From NCBI GenBank assembly GCA_032690845.1, contig CM064429.1, forward strand, positions 21,239,807 through 21,303,806: a DNA stretch of 64,000 nt, in the 5' to 3' direction. The stretch is from Eleusine coracana subsp. coracana (taxonomy: Eukaryota > Streptophyta > Magnoliopsida > Poales > Poaceae). This document shows positions 1 through 12,700 of this stretch, piece by piece; position 1 is the first letter of the stretch; each line of letters starts with the position of its first letter. The translations under genes and the position numbers were made by a program. The notes beneath the pieces were generated by a model that searched no databases, was not told where the DNA came from, and saw nothing but the letters and a program-made list of their open reading frames with translations.

Positions 1-2669
1 GGCGAGGTGTTTCTGAGTGAACCCTTCGACAAGTTTGGGCGGCAGCGAGCCCCTTAACATTTTTTTGTTAAGTTTTTTGAAAAATGTCACCCTTTCTCTC
101 GAAGCCCTAGGGGCAAGGTGTTTTTGAGTGAATCCTTCGACGAGTTTGGGCTGTAGCGAGCCCCTTAGCATTTTTTTGTTAAGTTTTTTTAAAAACGCCA
201 CCCCTTCCCTCGAAGTGCTTGGGGCGAGGTGTTTTTGAGTGAACCCTTCGACGAGTTTGGGCTGCAACGAGTCCCTTAGCATTTTTTCGCTAAGTTTTTT
301 GAAAAATGTCACCCTCTCCCTCGAACTGCTAGGGGCGAGGTGTTTTTGAGTGAACCCTTCGACGGGTTTGGGCTCCAGCGAGCCCCTTAGCAATTTTTTG
401 CTATGTTCTTTTGAGTGAACCCTTCGACGGATTTGGGCTGCGACGAGCCCCTTAGCATTTTTTCACTGAGTTTTTTAAAAACGCCCCCTTTTCCCTCGAG
501 GTGCTTGGGGCGAGGTGTTATTGTGCCAACCCTTCGACGGGTTTGGGCTCCAGCAAGCCCCTTAGCAATTTTTCGCTATGTTTTTTTGTAAAATGCCACC
601 CTCCCCCTAGAAGCGCTAGGGGCGAGCTGTTTTTGCGCGAACCCTTTGATGGATTTTGGCTGCAACGAGCCTCTTAGCATTTTTTTGTTAAGTTTTTTGA
701 AAAACGCACCCTTTTTCTCGAAGTGCTAAGGGCGAGGTGTGTCTGAGTGAACCCTTCGACGAGTTTGGGCTGCAGCGAGCCCCTTAGCATTTTTCCGCTA
801 AGTTTTTAAAAAAATGTCATCCTCTCCCTCGAACTGCTAGGGGTGAGGTGTTTTTGAGCAAACCCTTCGATGGGTTTTGTCTTGAATGAGGCCCTTAGCA
901 TTTTTTTCACTATGTTTTTTGAAAAACGCCACCCTCTCCCTCGAAGCGTTAGTGGCGAGGTGTTTTTGAGCGAAACCTTTGATGGACTTAGGCTGCAGCG
1001 TGCCCCTTAGCATTTTTTGTTAAGTTTTTTGAGAAACGCCACCCTTTCCCTCGAAGAGCTAGGGGCGAGGTGTTTCTGAGTGAACCCTTCGATGAGTTTG
1101 GACAGCAGCGAGCACCTTAGCATTTTTTTGTTATGTTTTTAGGAAAACGTCACCCTTTCCCACGAAGTTCTAGGGGCAAGGTATTTCTGAGTGAACCCTT
1201 CAACGAGTTTGGGCTGCAGCGAGCCCCATATCATTTTTTTGTTATGTTTTTTGAAAAAACGCCACCCTCTCCCTCGAAGCGCTAGGGGCGAGGTGTTTTT
1301 GAGCGAAACCTTTGATGGATTTGGGCTGCAGCGATCCCCTTATAATTTTTTTGTTAAGTTTTTTGAAAAATGTCACCCTTTCTCCCGAAGCGCTAGAGGC
1401 GAGGTGTTTCTGAGTGAACCCTTCGACAAGTTTGGGCGGCAGCGAGCCCCTTAACATTTTTTTGTTAAGTTTTTTGAAAAATGTCACCCTTTCTCTCGAA
1501 GCCCTAGGGGCAAGGTGTTTTTGAGTGAATCCTTCGACGAGTTTGGGCTGTAGCGAGCCCCTTAGCATTTTTTTGTTAAGTTTTTTTAAAAACGCCACCC
1601 CTTCCCTCGAAGTGCTTGGGGCGAGGTGTTTTTGAGTGAACCCTTCGACGAGTTTGGGCTGCAACGAGTCCCTTAGCATTTTTTCGCTAAGTTTTTTGAA
1701 AAATGTCACCCTCTCCCTCGAACTGCTAGGGGCGAGGTGTTTTTGAGTGAACCCTTCGACGGGTTTGGGCTCCAGCGAGCCCCTTAGCAATTTTTTGCTA
1801 TGTTCTTTTGAGTGAACCCTTCGACGGATTTGGGCTGCGACGAGCCCCTTAGCATTTTTTCACTGAGTTTTTTAAAAACGCCCCCTTTTCCCTCGAGGTG
1901 CTTGGGGCGAGGTGTTATTGTGCCAACCCTTCGACGGGTTTGGGCTCCAGCAAGCCCCTTAGCAATTTTTCGCTATGTTTTTTTGTAAAATGCCACCCTC
2001 CCCCTAGAAGCGCTAGGGGCGAGCTGTTTTTTGCGCGAACCCTTTGATGGATTTTGGCTGCAACGAGCCTCTTAGCATTTTTTTGTTAAGTTTTTTGAAA
2101 AACGCACCCTTTTTCTCGAAGTGCTAAGGGCGAGGTGTGTCTGAGTGAACCCTTCGACGAGTTTGGGCTGCAGCGAGCCCCTTAGCATTTTTCCGCTAAG
2201 TTTTTAAAAAAATGTCATCCTCTCCCTCGAACTGCTAGGGGTGAGGTGTTTTTGAGCAAACCCTTCGATGGGTTTTGTCTTGAATGAGGCCCTTAGCATT
2301 TTTTTCACTATGTTTTTTGAAAAACGCCACCCTCTCCCTCGAAGCGTTAGTGGCGAGGTGTTTTTGAGCGAAACCTTTGATGGACTTAGGCTGCAGCGTG
2401 CCCCTTAGCATTTTTTGTTAAGTTTTTTGAGAAACGCCACCCTTTCCCTCGAAGAGCTAGGGGCGAGGTGTTTCTGAGTGAACCCTTCGATGAGTTTGGA
2501 CAGCAGCGAGCACCTTAGCATTTTTTTGTTATGTTTTTAGGAAAACGCCACCCTTTCCCACGAAGTTCTAGGGGCAAGGTATTTCTGAGTGAACCCTTCA
2601 ACGAGTTTGGGCTGCAGCGAGCCCCATATCATTTTTTTGTTATGTTTTTTGAAAAAACGCCACCCTTTC
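1..2669. repeat. Higher-order repeat, period about 1.4 kb
   Basis: Positions 1-1,272 recur almost base for base at 1,398-2,669, an offset of about 1,397 bp. This includes the truncated monomer and private variants such as the run with only one A of the usual CACC block. An extra T near 2,026 is one of few differences. Near identity over 1.27 kb inside an array of diverged monomers means a recent block duplication rather than single-unit slippage. Confidence 0.85.
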
Positions 2670-3463
2670 CATCGAAGCGCTAGGGGCGAGCTGTTTTTGA
2701 GCGAACCCTTTGATAGATTTTGGCTGCAACGAGCCCCTTAGCATTTTTTTGTTAAGTTTTTTGATAAACGCCACCCTTTCTCTCGAAGTGTTAAGGACGA
2801 GGTGTTTCTGAGTGAACCGTTCGATGAGTTTGGGCTGCAGTGAGCCCATTAGCATTTTTTCGCTAAGTTTTTTGAAAAATGTCATCCTCTCCCTCGAACT
2901 GCTAGGGCCAATGTGTTTCTGAGCAAACCCTTCGATGGGTTTGGGCTGGAACGAGCCCCTTAGCATTTTTTTGTTATGTTTTTTGGAACACACCACCCTT
3001 TCCCTCGAAGTGCTAGGGGCGATGTGTTTTTGAGCCAACCCTTCAATGGGTTTGGGCTGCAGCGAGCCCCTTAGCATTTTTTTTATTATGTTTTGTGAAA
3101 AACGCCACCCTTTCCCTCGAAGTGCTAGAGGCGAGGTGTTTCTGAGTGAACCCTTCGACGAGGTTGGGCTGCAGCGAGCCCCTTAGCATTTTTTCGATAA
3201 GTTTTTTGAAAAATGTCATCCTCTCCCTCAAACTGCTAAGGGTGAGGTGTTTTTGACCAAACCCTTCGATGGGTTTTGGCTTGAATGAGCACCTGAGCAT
3301 TTCTTTCACTGTGTTTTTTGAAAAACGCCACCCTCTCCCTCGAAGCGCTAGGGGCGAGGTGTTTTTGAGCGAAACCTTTGATGGATTTGGGCTGCAGCGA
3401 TCCCCTTAGCATTTTTTTGTTAAGATTTTTGAAAAATGTCACCCTTTCTCCCGAAGCGCTAGA

Positions 3464-6400
3464 GGCGAGGTGTTTCTAAGTGAACCCTTCGACGAGTTTC
3501 GGCGGCAGCGAGCCCCTTAACATTTTTTTGTTAAGTTTTTTGAAAAATGTCACCCTTTCTCTCGAAGCCCTAGGGGCAAGGTGTTTTTAAGTGAATCCTT
3601 CGACGAGTTTGGGCTGCAGCGAGCCCCTTAGCATTTTTTTGTTAAGTTTTTTTAAAAACGCCACCCCTTCCCTCGAAGTGCTTGGGGCGAGGTGTTTCTG
3701 AGTGAACCCTTCGACGAGTTTGGGCTGCAACGAGTCCCTTAGCATTTTTTCGCTAAGTTTTTTGAAAAATGTCACCCTCTCCCTCGAACTGCTAGGGGCG
3801 AGGTGTTTTTGAGTGAACCCTTTGACGGGTTTGGGCTCCAGCGAGCCCCTTAGCAATTTTTTGCTATGTTTTTTTGAGTGAACCCTTCGACGGATTTGGG
3901 CTGCGGCGAGCCCCTTAGCATTTTTTCACTGAGTTTTTTAAAAACGCCCCCTTTTCCCTCGAGGTGCTTGGGGCGAGGTGTTATTGAGCCAACCCTTCGA
4001 CGGGTTTGGGCTCCAGCAAGCCCCTTAGCAATTTTTCGCTATGTTTTTTTGTAAAATGCCACCCTCTCCCTAGAAGCGCTAGGGGCGAGCTGTTTTTGCG
4101 CGAACCCTTTGATGGATTTTGGCTGCAACGAGCCTCTTAGCGTTTTTTTGTTAAGTTTTTTGAAAAACGCACCCTTTTTCTCGAAGTGCTAAGGGCGAGG
4201 TGTGTCTGAGTGAACCCTTCGACGAGTTTGGGCTGCAGCGAGCCCCTTAGCATTTTTCCGCTAAGTCTTTTAAAAAATGTCATCCTCTCCCTCGAACTGC
4301 TAGGGGTGAGGTGTTTTTGAGCAAACCCTTCGATGGGTTTTGGCTTGAATGAGGCCCTTAGCATTTTTTTCACTATGTTTTTTGAAAAACGCCACCCTCT
4401 CCCTTGAAGCGTTAGTGGCGAGGTGTTTTTGAGCGAAACCTTTGATGGACTTAGGCTGCAGCGTGCCCCTTAGCATTTTTTGTTAAGTTTTTTGAGAAAC
4501 GCCACCCTTTCCCTCGAAGAGCTAGGGGCGAGGTGTTTCTGAGTGAACCCTTCGATGAGTTTGGACAGCAGCGAGCACCTTAGCATTTTTTTGTTATGTT
4601 TTTTGGAAAACGCCACCCTGTCCCTCGAAGTTCTAGGGGCAAGGTATTTCTGAGTGAACCCTTCAACGAGTTTGGGCTGCAGCGAGCCCCATATCATTTT
4701 TTTGTTATGTTTTTTGAAAAAACGCCACCCTTTCCATCGAAGCGCTAGGGGCGAGCTGTTTTTGAGCGAACCCTTTGATAGATTTTGGCTGCAACGAGCC
4801 CCTTAGCATTTTTTTGTTAAGTTTTTTGATAAACGCCACCCTTTCTCTCGAAGTGCTAAGGACGAGGTGTTTCTGAGTGAATCGTTCGATGAGTTTGGGC
4901 TGCAGTGAGCCCATTAGCATTTTTTTGCTAAGTTTTTTAAAAAATGTAATCCTCTCCCTCGAACTGCTAGGGCCGAGGTGTTTCTGAGCAAACCCTTCGA
5001 TGGGTTTGGGCTGGAACGAGCCCCTTAGCATTTTTTTGTTATGTTTTCTGGAACACACCACCCTTTCCCTCGAAGTGCTAGGGGTGATGTGTTTTTGAGC
5101 CAACCTTTCAATGGGTTTGGGCTGCAGCGAGCCCCTTAGCATTTTTTTTATTATGTTTTGTGAAAAACGCCACCCTTTCCCTCGAAGTGCTAGAGGCGAG
5201 GTGTTTCTGAGTGAACCCTTCAACGAGTTTGGGCTGCAGCGAGCCCCTTAGCATTTTTTCGATAAGTTTTTTGAAAAATGTCATCCTCTCCCTCAAACTG
5301 CTAAGGGTGAGGTGTTTTTGAGCAAACCCTTCGATGGGTGTTGGCTTGAATGAGCCCCTTAGCATTTCTTTCACTATGTTTTTTGAAAAACGCCACCCTC
5401 TCCCTCGAAGCGCTAGGGGCGAGGTGTTTTTGAGCGAAACCTTTGATGGATTTGGGCTGCAGCGATCCCCTTAGCATTTTTTTGTTAAGTTTTTTGAAAA
5501 ATGTCACCCTTTCTCTCGAAGCCCTAGGGGCAAGGTGTTTTTGAGTGAATCCTTCGACGAGTTTGGGCTGCAGCGAGCCCCTTAGCATTTTTTTCTTAAG
5601 TTTTTTTAAAAATGCCACCCCTTCCCTCGAAGTGCTTGGGGCGAGGTGTTTTTGAGTGAACCCTTCGACGAGTTTGGGCTGCAACGAGTCCCTTAGCATT
5701 TTTTCGCTAAGTTTTTTGAAAAATGTCATCCTCTCCCTCGAACTGCTAGGGGCGAGGTATTTTTGAGCAAACCCTTCGATGGGTTTGGGCTGGAGCGAAC
5801 CCCTTAGCATTTTTTCGCTGAGTTTTTTGAAGAACGCCACTCTCTCCCTAGAAGCGCTAGGGGCGAGGTGTTTTTGAGTGAACCCTTCGACGGGTTTGGG
5901 CTCCAGCGAGCCCCTTAGCAAATTTTTGCTATGTTTTTTTGAGTGAATCCTTCGACGGATTTGGGCTGCGGCGAGCCCCTTATCATTTTTTCGCTGAGTT
6001 TTTTAAAAACGCCCCCGTTTCCCTTGAGGTGCTTGGGGCGAGGTGTTTTTGAGCCAACCCTTCGACGTGTTTGGGCTCCAGCGAGCCCCTTAGCAATTTT
6101 TCGCTATGATTTTTTGTAAAATGCCACCTTCTCCCTAGAAGCGCTAGGGGCGAGCTGTTTTTGCGCGAACCCTTTGATGCATTTTGGCTGCAACGAGCCC
6201 CTTAGCGTTTTTTTGTTAAGTTTTTTGAAAAACGCACCCTTTTTCTCGAAGTGCTAAGGGCGAGGTGTGTCTGAGTGAACCCTTCGACGAGTTTGGGCTG
6301 CAGCGAGCCCCTTAGCATTTTTCCGCTAAGTCTTTTAAAAAATGTCATCCTCTCCGTCGAACTGCTAGGGGTGAGGTGTTTTTGAGCAAACCCTTCGATG

Positions 6401-9400
6401 GGTTTTGGCTTGAATGAGGCCCTTAGCATTTTTTTCACTATGTTTTTTGAAAAACGCCACGCTCTCCATTGAAGCGTTAGTGGCGAGGTGTTTTTGAGCG
6501 AAACCTTTGATGGACTTAGGCTGCAGCGTGCCCCTTAGCATTTTTTGTTAAGTTTTTTGAGAAACGCCACCCTTTCCCTCGAAGAGCTAGGGGCGAGGTG
6601 TTTCTGAGTGAACCCTTCGATGAGTTTGGACAGCAGCGAGCACCTTAGCATTTTTTTGTTATGTTTTTTGGAAAATGCCACCCTGTCCCTCGAAGTTCTA
6701 GGGGCAAGGTATATCTGAGTGAACCCTTCAACGAGTTTGGGCTGCAGCGAGCCCCATATCATTTTTTTGTTATGTTTTTTGAAAAAACGCCACCCTTTCC
6801 ATCGAAGCGCTAGGGGCGAGCTGTTTTTGAGCGAACCCTTTGATAGATTTTGGCTGCAACGAGCCCCTTAGCATTTTTTTGTTAAGTTTTTTGATAAACG
6901 CCACCCTTTCTCTCGAAGTGCTAAGGACGAGGTGTTTCTGAGTGAATCGTTCGATTAGTTTGGGCTGCAGTGAGCCCATTAGCATTTTTTTGCTAAGTTT
7001 TTTAAAAAATGTCATCCTCTCCCTCGAACTGCTAGGGCCGAGGTGTTTCTGAGCAAACCCTTCGATGGGTTTGGGCTGGAACGAGCCCCTTAGCATTTTT
7101 TTGTTATGTTTTCTGGAACACACCACCCTTTCCCTCGAAGTGCTAGGGGCGATGTGTTTTTGAGCCAACCCTTCAATGGGTTTGGGCTGCAGCGAGCCCC
7201 TTAGCATTTTTTTTATTATGTTTTGTGAAAAACGCCACCCTTTCCCTCGAAGTGCTAGAGGCGAGGTGTTTCTGAGTGAACCCTTCAACGAGTTTGGGCT
7301 GCAGCGAGCCCCTTAGCATTTTTTCGATAAGTTTTTTGAAAAATGTCATCCTCTCCCTCGAACTGCTAGGGGCGAGGTATTTTTGAGCAAACCCTTCGAT
7401 GGGTTTGGGCTGGAGCGAACCCCTTAGCATTTTTTCGCTGAGTTTTTTGAAGAACGCCACTCTCTCCCTAGAAGCGCTAGGGGCGAGGTGTTTTTGAGTG
7501 AACCCTTCGACGGGTTTGGGCTCCAGCGAGCCCCTTAGCAAATTTTTGCTATGTTTTTTTGAGTGAATCCTTCGACGGATTTGGGCTGCGGCGAGCCCCT
7601 TATCATTTTTTCGCTGAGTTTTTTAAAAACGCCCCCGTTTCCCTTGAGGTGCTTGGGGCGAGGTGTTTTTGAGCCAACCCTTCGACGTGTTTGGGCTCCA
7701 GCGAGCCCCTTAGCAATTTTTCGCTATGATTTTTTGTAAAATGCCACCTTCTCCCTAGAAGCGCTAGGGGCGAGCTGTTTTTGCGCGAACCCTTTGATGC
7801 ATTTTGGCTGCAACGAGCCCCTTAGCGTTTTTTGTTAAGTTTTTTGAAAAACGCACCCTTTTTCTCGAAGTGCTAAGGGCGAGGTGTGTCTGAGTGAACC
7901 CTTCGACGAGTTTGGGCTGCAGCGAGCCCCTTAGCATTTTTTGTTAAGTTTTTTGAGAAACGCCACCCTTTCCCTCGAAGAGCTAGGGGCGAGGTGTTTC
8001 TGAGTGAACCCTTCGATGAGTTTGGACAGCAGCGAGCACCTTAGCATTTTTTTGTTATGTTTTTTGGAAAATGCCACCCTGTCCCTCGAAGTTCTAGGGG
8101 CAAGGTATATCTGAGTGAACCCTTCAACGAGTTTGGGCTGCAGCGAGCCCCATATCATTTTTTTGTTATGTTTTTTGAAAAAACGCCACCCTTTCCATCG
8201 AAGCGCTAGGGGCGAGCTGTTTTTGAGCGAACCCTTTGATAGATTTTGGCTGCAACGAGCCCCTTAGCATTTTTTTGTTAAGTTTTTTGATAAACGCCAC
8301 CCTTTCTCTCGAAGTGCTAAGGACGAGGTGTTTCTGAGTGAATCGTTCGATTAGTTTGGGCTGCAGTGAGCCCATTAGCATTTTTTTGCTAAGTTTTTTA
8401 AAAAATGTCGTCCTCTCCCTCGAACTGCTAGGGCCGAGGTGTTTCTGAGCAAACCCTTCGATGGGTTTGGGCTGGAACGAGCCCCTTAGCATTTTTTTGT
8501 TATGTTTTCTGGAACACACCACCCTTTCCCTCGAAGTGCTAGGGGCGATGTGTTTTTGAGCCAACCCTTCAATGGGTTTGGGCTGCAGCGAGCCCCTTAG
8601 CATTTTTTTTATTATGTTTTGTGAAAAACGCCACCCTTTCCCTCGAAGTGCTAGAGGCGAGGTGTTTCTGAGTGAACCCTTCAACGAGTTTGGGCTGCAG
8701 CGAGCCCCTTAGCATTTTTTCGATAAGTTTTTTGAAAAATGTCATCCTCTCCCTCAAACTGCTAAGGGTGAGGTGTTTTTGAGCAAACCCTTCGATGGGT
8801 GTTGGCTTGAATGAGCCCCTTAGCATTTCTTTCACTATGTTTTCTGAAAAACGCCACCCTCTCCCTCGAAGCGCTAGGGGCGAGGTGTTTTTGAGCGAAA
8901 CCTTTGATGGATTTGGGCTGCAGCGATCCCCTTAGCATTTTTTTGTTACGTTTTTTGAAAAATGTCACCCTTTCTCTCGAAGCCCTAGGGGCAAGGTGTT
9001 TTTGAGTGAATCCTTCGACGAGTTTGGGCTGCAGCGAGCCCCTTAGCATTTTTTTCTTAAGTTTTTTTAAAAATGCCACCCCTTCCCTCGAAGTGCTTGG
9101 GGCGAGGTGTTTTTGAGTGAACCCTTCGACGAGTTTGGGCTGCAACGAGTCCCTTAGCATTTTTTCGCTAAGTTTTTTGAAAAATGTCATCCTCTCCCTC
9201 GAACTGCTAGGGGCGAGGTATTTTTGAGCAAACCCTTCGATGGGTTTGGGCTGGAGCGAGCCCCTTAGCAAATTTTTGCTATGTTTTTTTGAGTGAATCC
9301 TTCGACGGATATGGGCTGCGGCGAGCCCCTTATCATTTTTTCGCTGAGTTTTTTAAAAACGCCCCCGTTTCCCTCGAGGTGCTTGGGGCGAGGTGTTTTT

Positions 9401-9788
9401 GAGCCAACCCTTCGACGTGTTTGGGCTCCAGCGAGCCCCTTAGCAATTTTTCGCTATGTTTTTTTGTAAAATGCCACCCTCTCCCTAGAAGCGCTAGGGG
9501 CGAGCTGTTTTTGCGCGAACCCTTTGTTGCATTTTGGCTGCAACGAGCCCCTTAGCGTTTTTTTGTTAAGTTTTTTGAAAAACGCACCCTTTTTCTCGAA
9601 GTGCTAAGGGCGAGGTGTTTCTGAGTGAACCCTTCGACGAGTTTGGGCTGCAGCGAGCCCCTTAGCATTTTTCCGCTAAGTTTTTTAAAAAATGTCATCC
9701 TCTCCCTCGAACTGCTAGGGGTGAGGTGTTTTTGAGCAAACCCTTCGATGGGTTTTGGCTTGAATGAGGCCCTTAGCATTTTTTTCAC
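3464..9788. repeat. Higher-order repeats with changing offsets (2.07, 1.62 and 1.40 kb)
   Basis: A block starting near 1,398 recurs at 3,464. The block at 4,137-5,290 recurs at 6,202-7,355 (offset 2,065). From about 7,356 the match shifts to offset 1,620 (5,736 onwards), and from 7,931 to offset 1,396 (6,535 onwards). The 9,552-9,788 block matches 6,202-6,438. The changes occur within monomers of high similarity, as unequal exchange or gene conversion would leave them. Further right, blocks at 10,009, 11,455 and 13,661 repeat with other spacings, and 15-16.6 kb is the least regular part. Confidence 0.75.
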
Positions 9789-12700
9789 TATGTTTTTTGA
9801 AAAACTCCACCCTCTCCCTCGAAGCGTTAGGGGCGAGGTGTTTTTGAGCCAAACCTTTAATGGATTTAGGCTGCAGCGTGCCCCTTAGCATTTTTTGTTA
9901 AGTTTTTTGAGAAACGCCACCCTTTCCCTCGATGAGCTAGGGGCGAGGTGTTTCTGAGGGAACCCTTCGATGAGTTTGGGCTGCAGCGAGCCCCATATCA
10001 TTTTTTTGTTATGTTTTTTGAAAAAACGCCACCCTTTCCGTCGAAGCGCTAGGGGCGAGCTGTTTTTGAGCGAACCCTTTGATAGATTTTGGCTGCAACG
10101 AGCCCCTTAGCATTTTTTTGTTAAGTTTTTTGAAAAACGCCACCATTTCTCTCGAAGTGCTAAGGACGAGGTGTTTCTGAGTGAACCGTTCGATGAGTTT
10201 GGGCTGCAGTGAGCCCATTAGCATTTTTTCGCTAAGTTTTTTGAAAAATGTCATCTTCTCCCTCGAACTGCTAGGGCCGAGGTGTTTCTGAGCAAACCCT
10301 TCTATGGGTTTGGGCTGGAACGAGCCCCTTAGCATTTTTTTGTTATGTTTTTTGGAACACACCACCCTTTCCCTCGAAGTGCTATGGGCGATGTGTTTTT
10401 GAGCCAACCCTTCAACGGGTTTGGGCTACAGTGAGCCTCTTAGCATTTTTTCGCTCTGTGTTTTGTAAAGCGCCACCCTTTCCCTCGAAGTGCTAGAGGC
10501 GAGGTGTTTCTGAGTGAAGCCTTCGACGAGTTTGGGCTGCAGCGAGCCCCATAGCATTTTTTCGCTAAGTTTTTTGAAAAATGTCATCGTCTCCCTCGAA
10601 CTGCTAGGGATGAGGTGTTTTTGAGCAAACCCTTCGATGGGTTTGGGCTAGAATGAGCCCCTTAGCATTTTTTCACTAAGTCTTTTGAAAAATGCCACCC
10701 TCTCCCTCGAAGCGCTAGGGGCGATGTCTTTTTGAGCGAACCCTTTGATGGATTTGGGCTATAGCGAGCCCCTTAGCATTTTTTTGTTTAGTTTTTTTAA
10801 AAAAACACTACCCTTTCCCTCGAAGTGCGAGAGGCGAGGTGTTTTTGAGTGAACCCTTCTACGAGTTCTGGCTGCAGCGTGCCCCTTAGCATTTTTTTGC
10901 TAAGTTTTTTAAAAAATGTCATCCTCTCCCATGAACTGCTAAGGATGAGGTGTTTTTGAGCAAACCCTTGGATGGGTTTTGGCTTGAATGAGCCCCTTAG
11001 CATTTCTTTCACTCTGTTTTTTGAAAAACGCCACCCTCTCCCTCGAAGCGCTAGGGGCGAGGTGTTTTTGAGCGAAACCTTTGATGGATTTGGGCTGCAG
11101 CGTGCCCCTTAGCATTTTTTCATTAAGTTTTTGAGAAACGCCTCCCTTTCCTTCGAAGAGCTAGGGGCGAGTTGTTTCTGAGTGAACCCTTCGAAGAGTA
11201 TGGGCTACAGCGAGCCCCTTAGCATTTTTTTGTTAACTGTTTTGAGAAAGGCCATCCTTTCCCTCGAAGTGTTAGGGGCGAGGTGTTTCTGAGTGAACCC
11301 TTCGACGAGTTTGGGTAGCAGCGAGCCCCTTAGCTTTTTTTTGTTATGTTTTTTGGAAAACGCCACCCTTTCCCTCGAAGTTCTAGGGGCGAGGTGTTTC
11401 TGAGTGAACCCTTCAACGAGTTTGGGCTCCAGCGAGCCCCATATCATTTTTTTGTTATGTTTTTTGAAAAAACGCCACCCTTTCCGTCGAAGCACTAGGG
11501 GCGAGCTGTTTTTGAGCGAACCCTTTGATGGATTTTGGCTGCAACGAGCCCCTTAGCATTTTTTTGTTAAGTTTTTTGAAAAACGCCACCCTTTCTCTCG
11601 AAGTTCTAAGGACGAGGTGTTTCTGAGTGAACCGTTCGATGAGTTTGGGCTGCAGTGAGCCCATTAGCATTTTTTCGCTAAGTTTTTTGAAAAATGTCAT
11701 CCTCTCCCTCGATCTGCTAGGGTCGAGGTGTTTCTGAGCAAACCCTTCGATGGGTTTGGGCTGGAACGAGCCCCTTAGCATTTTTTTGTTATGTTTTTTG
11801 GAACACACCACCCTTTCCCTCGAAGTGCTAGGGGCGATGTGTTTTTGAGCCAACCCTTCAACGGGTTTGGGCTATAGTGAGCCCCTTAGCATTTTTTCGC
11901 TCTGTGTTTTGTAAAGCGCCACCCTTTCCCTCGAAGTGCTGGGTGAACCCTTTGACGAGTTTGGGCTGCAGGGAGCCCCTCAGCATTTTTTTTATTATGT
12001 TTTGTGAAAAACGCCACCCTTTCCCTCGAAGTGCTAGAGGCGAGGTGTTTCTGAGTGAAGCCTTCGACGAGTTTGGGCTGCAGCGAGCCCCATAGCATTT
12101 TTTCGCTAAGTTTTTTGAAAAATGTCATCCTCTCCCTCGAACTGCTAGGGATGAGGTGTTTTTGAGCAAACCCTTCGATGGGTTTGGGCTAGAATGAGCC
12201 CCTTAGCATTTTTTCACTAAGTTTTTTGAAAAATGCCACCCTCTCCCTCGAAGCGCTAGGGGCGATGTCTTTTTGAGCGAACCCTTTGATGGCTTTGGGC
12301 TACAGCGAGCCCCTTAGCATTTTTTTGTTTAGTTTTTTTTAAAAAACACTACCCTTTCCCTCGTAGTGCGAGAGGCGAGGTGTTTTTGAGTGAACCCTTC
12401 TACGAGTTCTGGCTGCAGCGTGCCCCTTAGCATTTTTTCACTAAGTTTGTTGGAAAATGTCATCGTCTCCCTCGAACTGCTAGGGGCGAGGTGTTTTTGA
12501 GCGAACCCTTCGACGGGTTTGGGCTGCGGTGAGCCCCTTAGCATTTTTTCATTGAGTTTTTTGAAAAACGCCCCCTTTTCCCTCGAAGTGCTAGGGGCTA
12601 GGTGTTTTTGAACGAACCCTTCAACGGGTTTGGGCTGCAGCAAGCCCCTTAGCATTTTTTCGCTAAGTTTTTTGAAAAATGTCATCCTCTCCCTCGAACT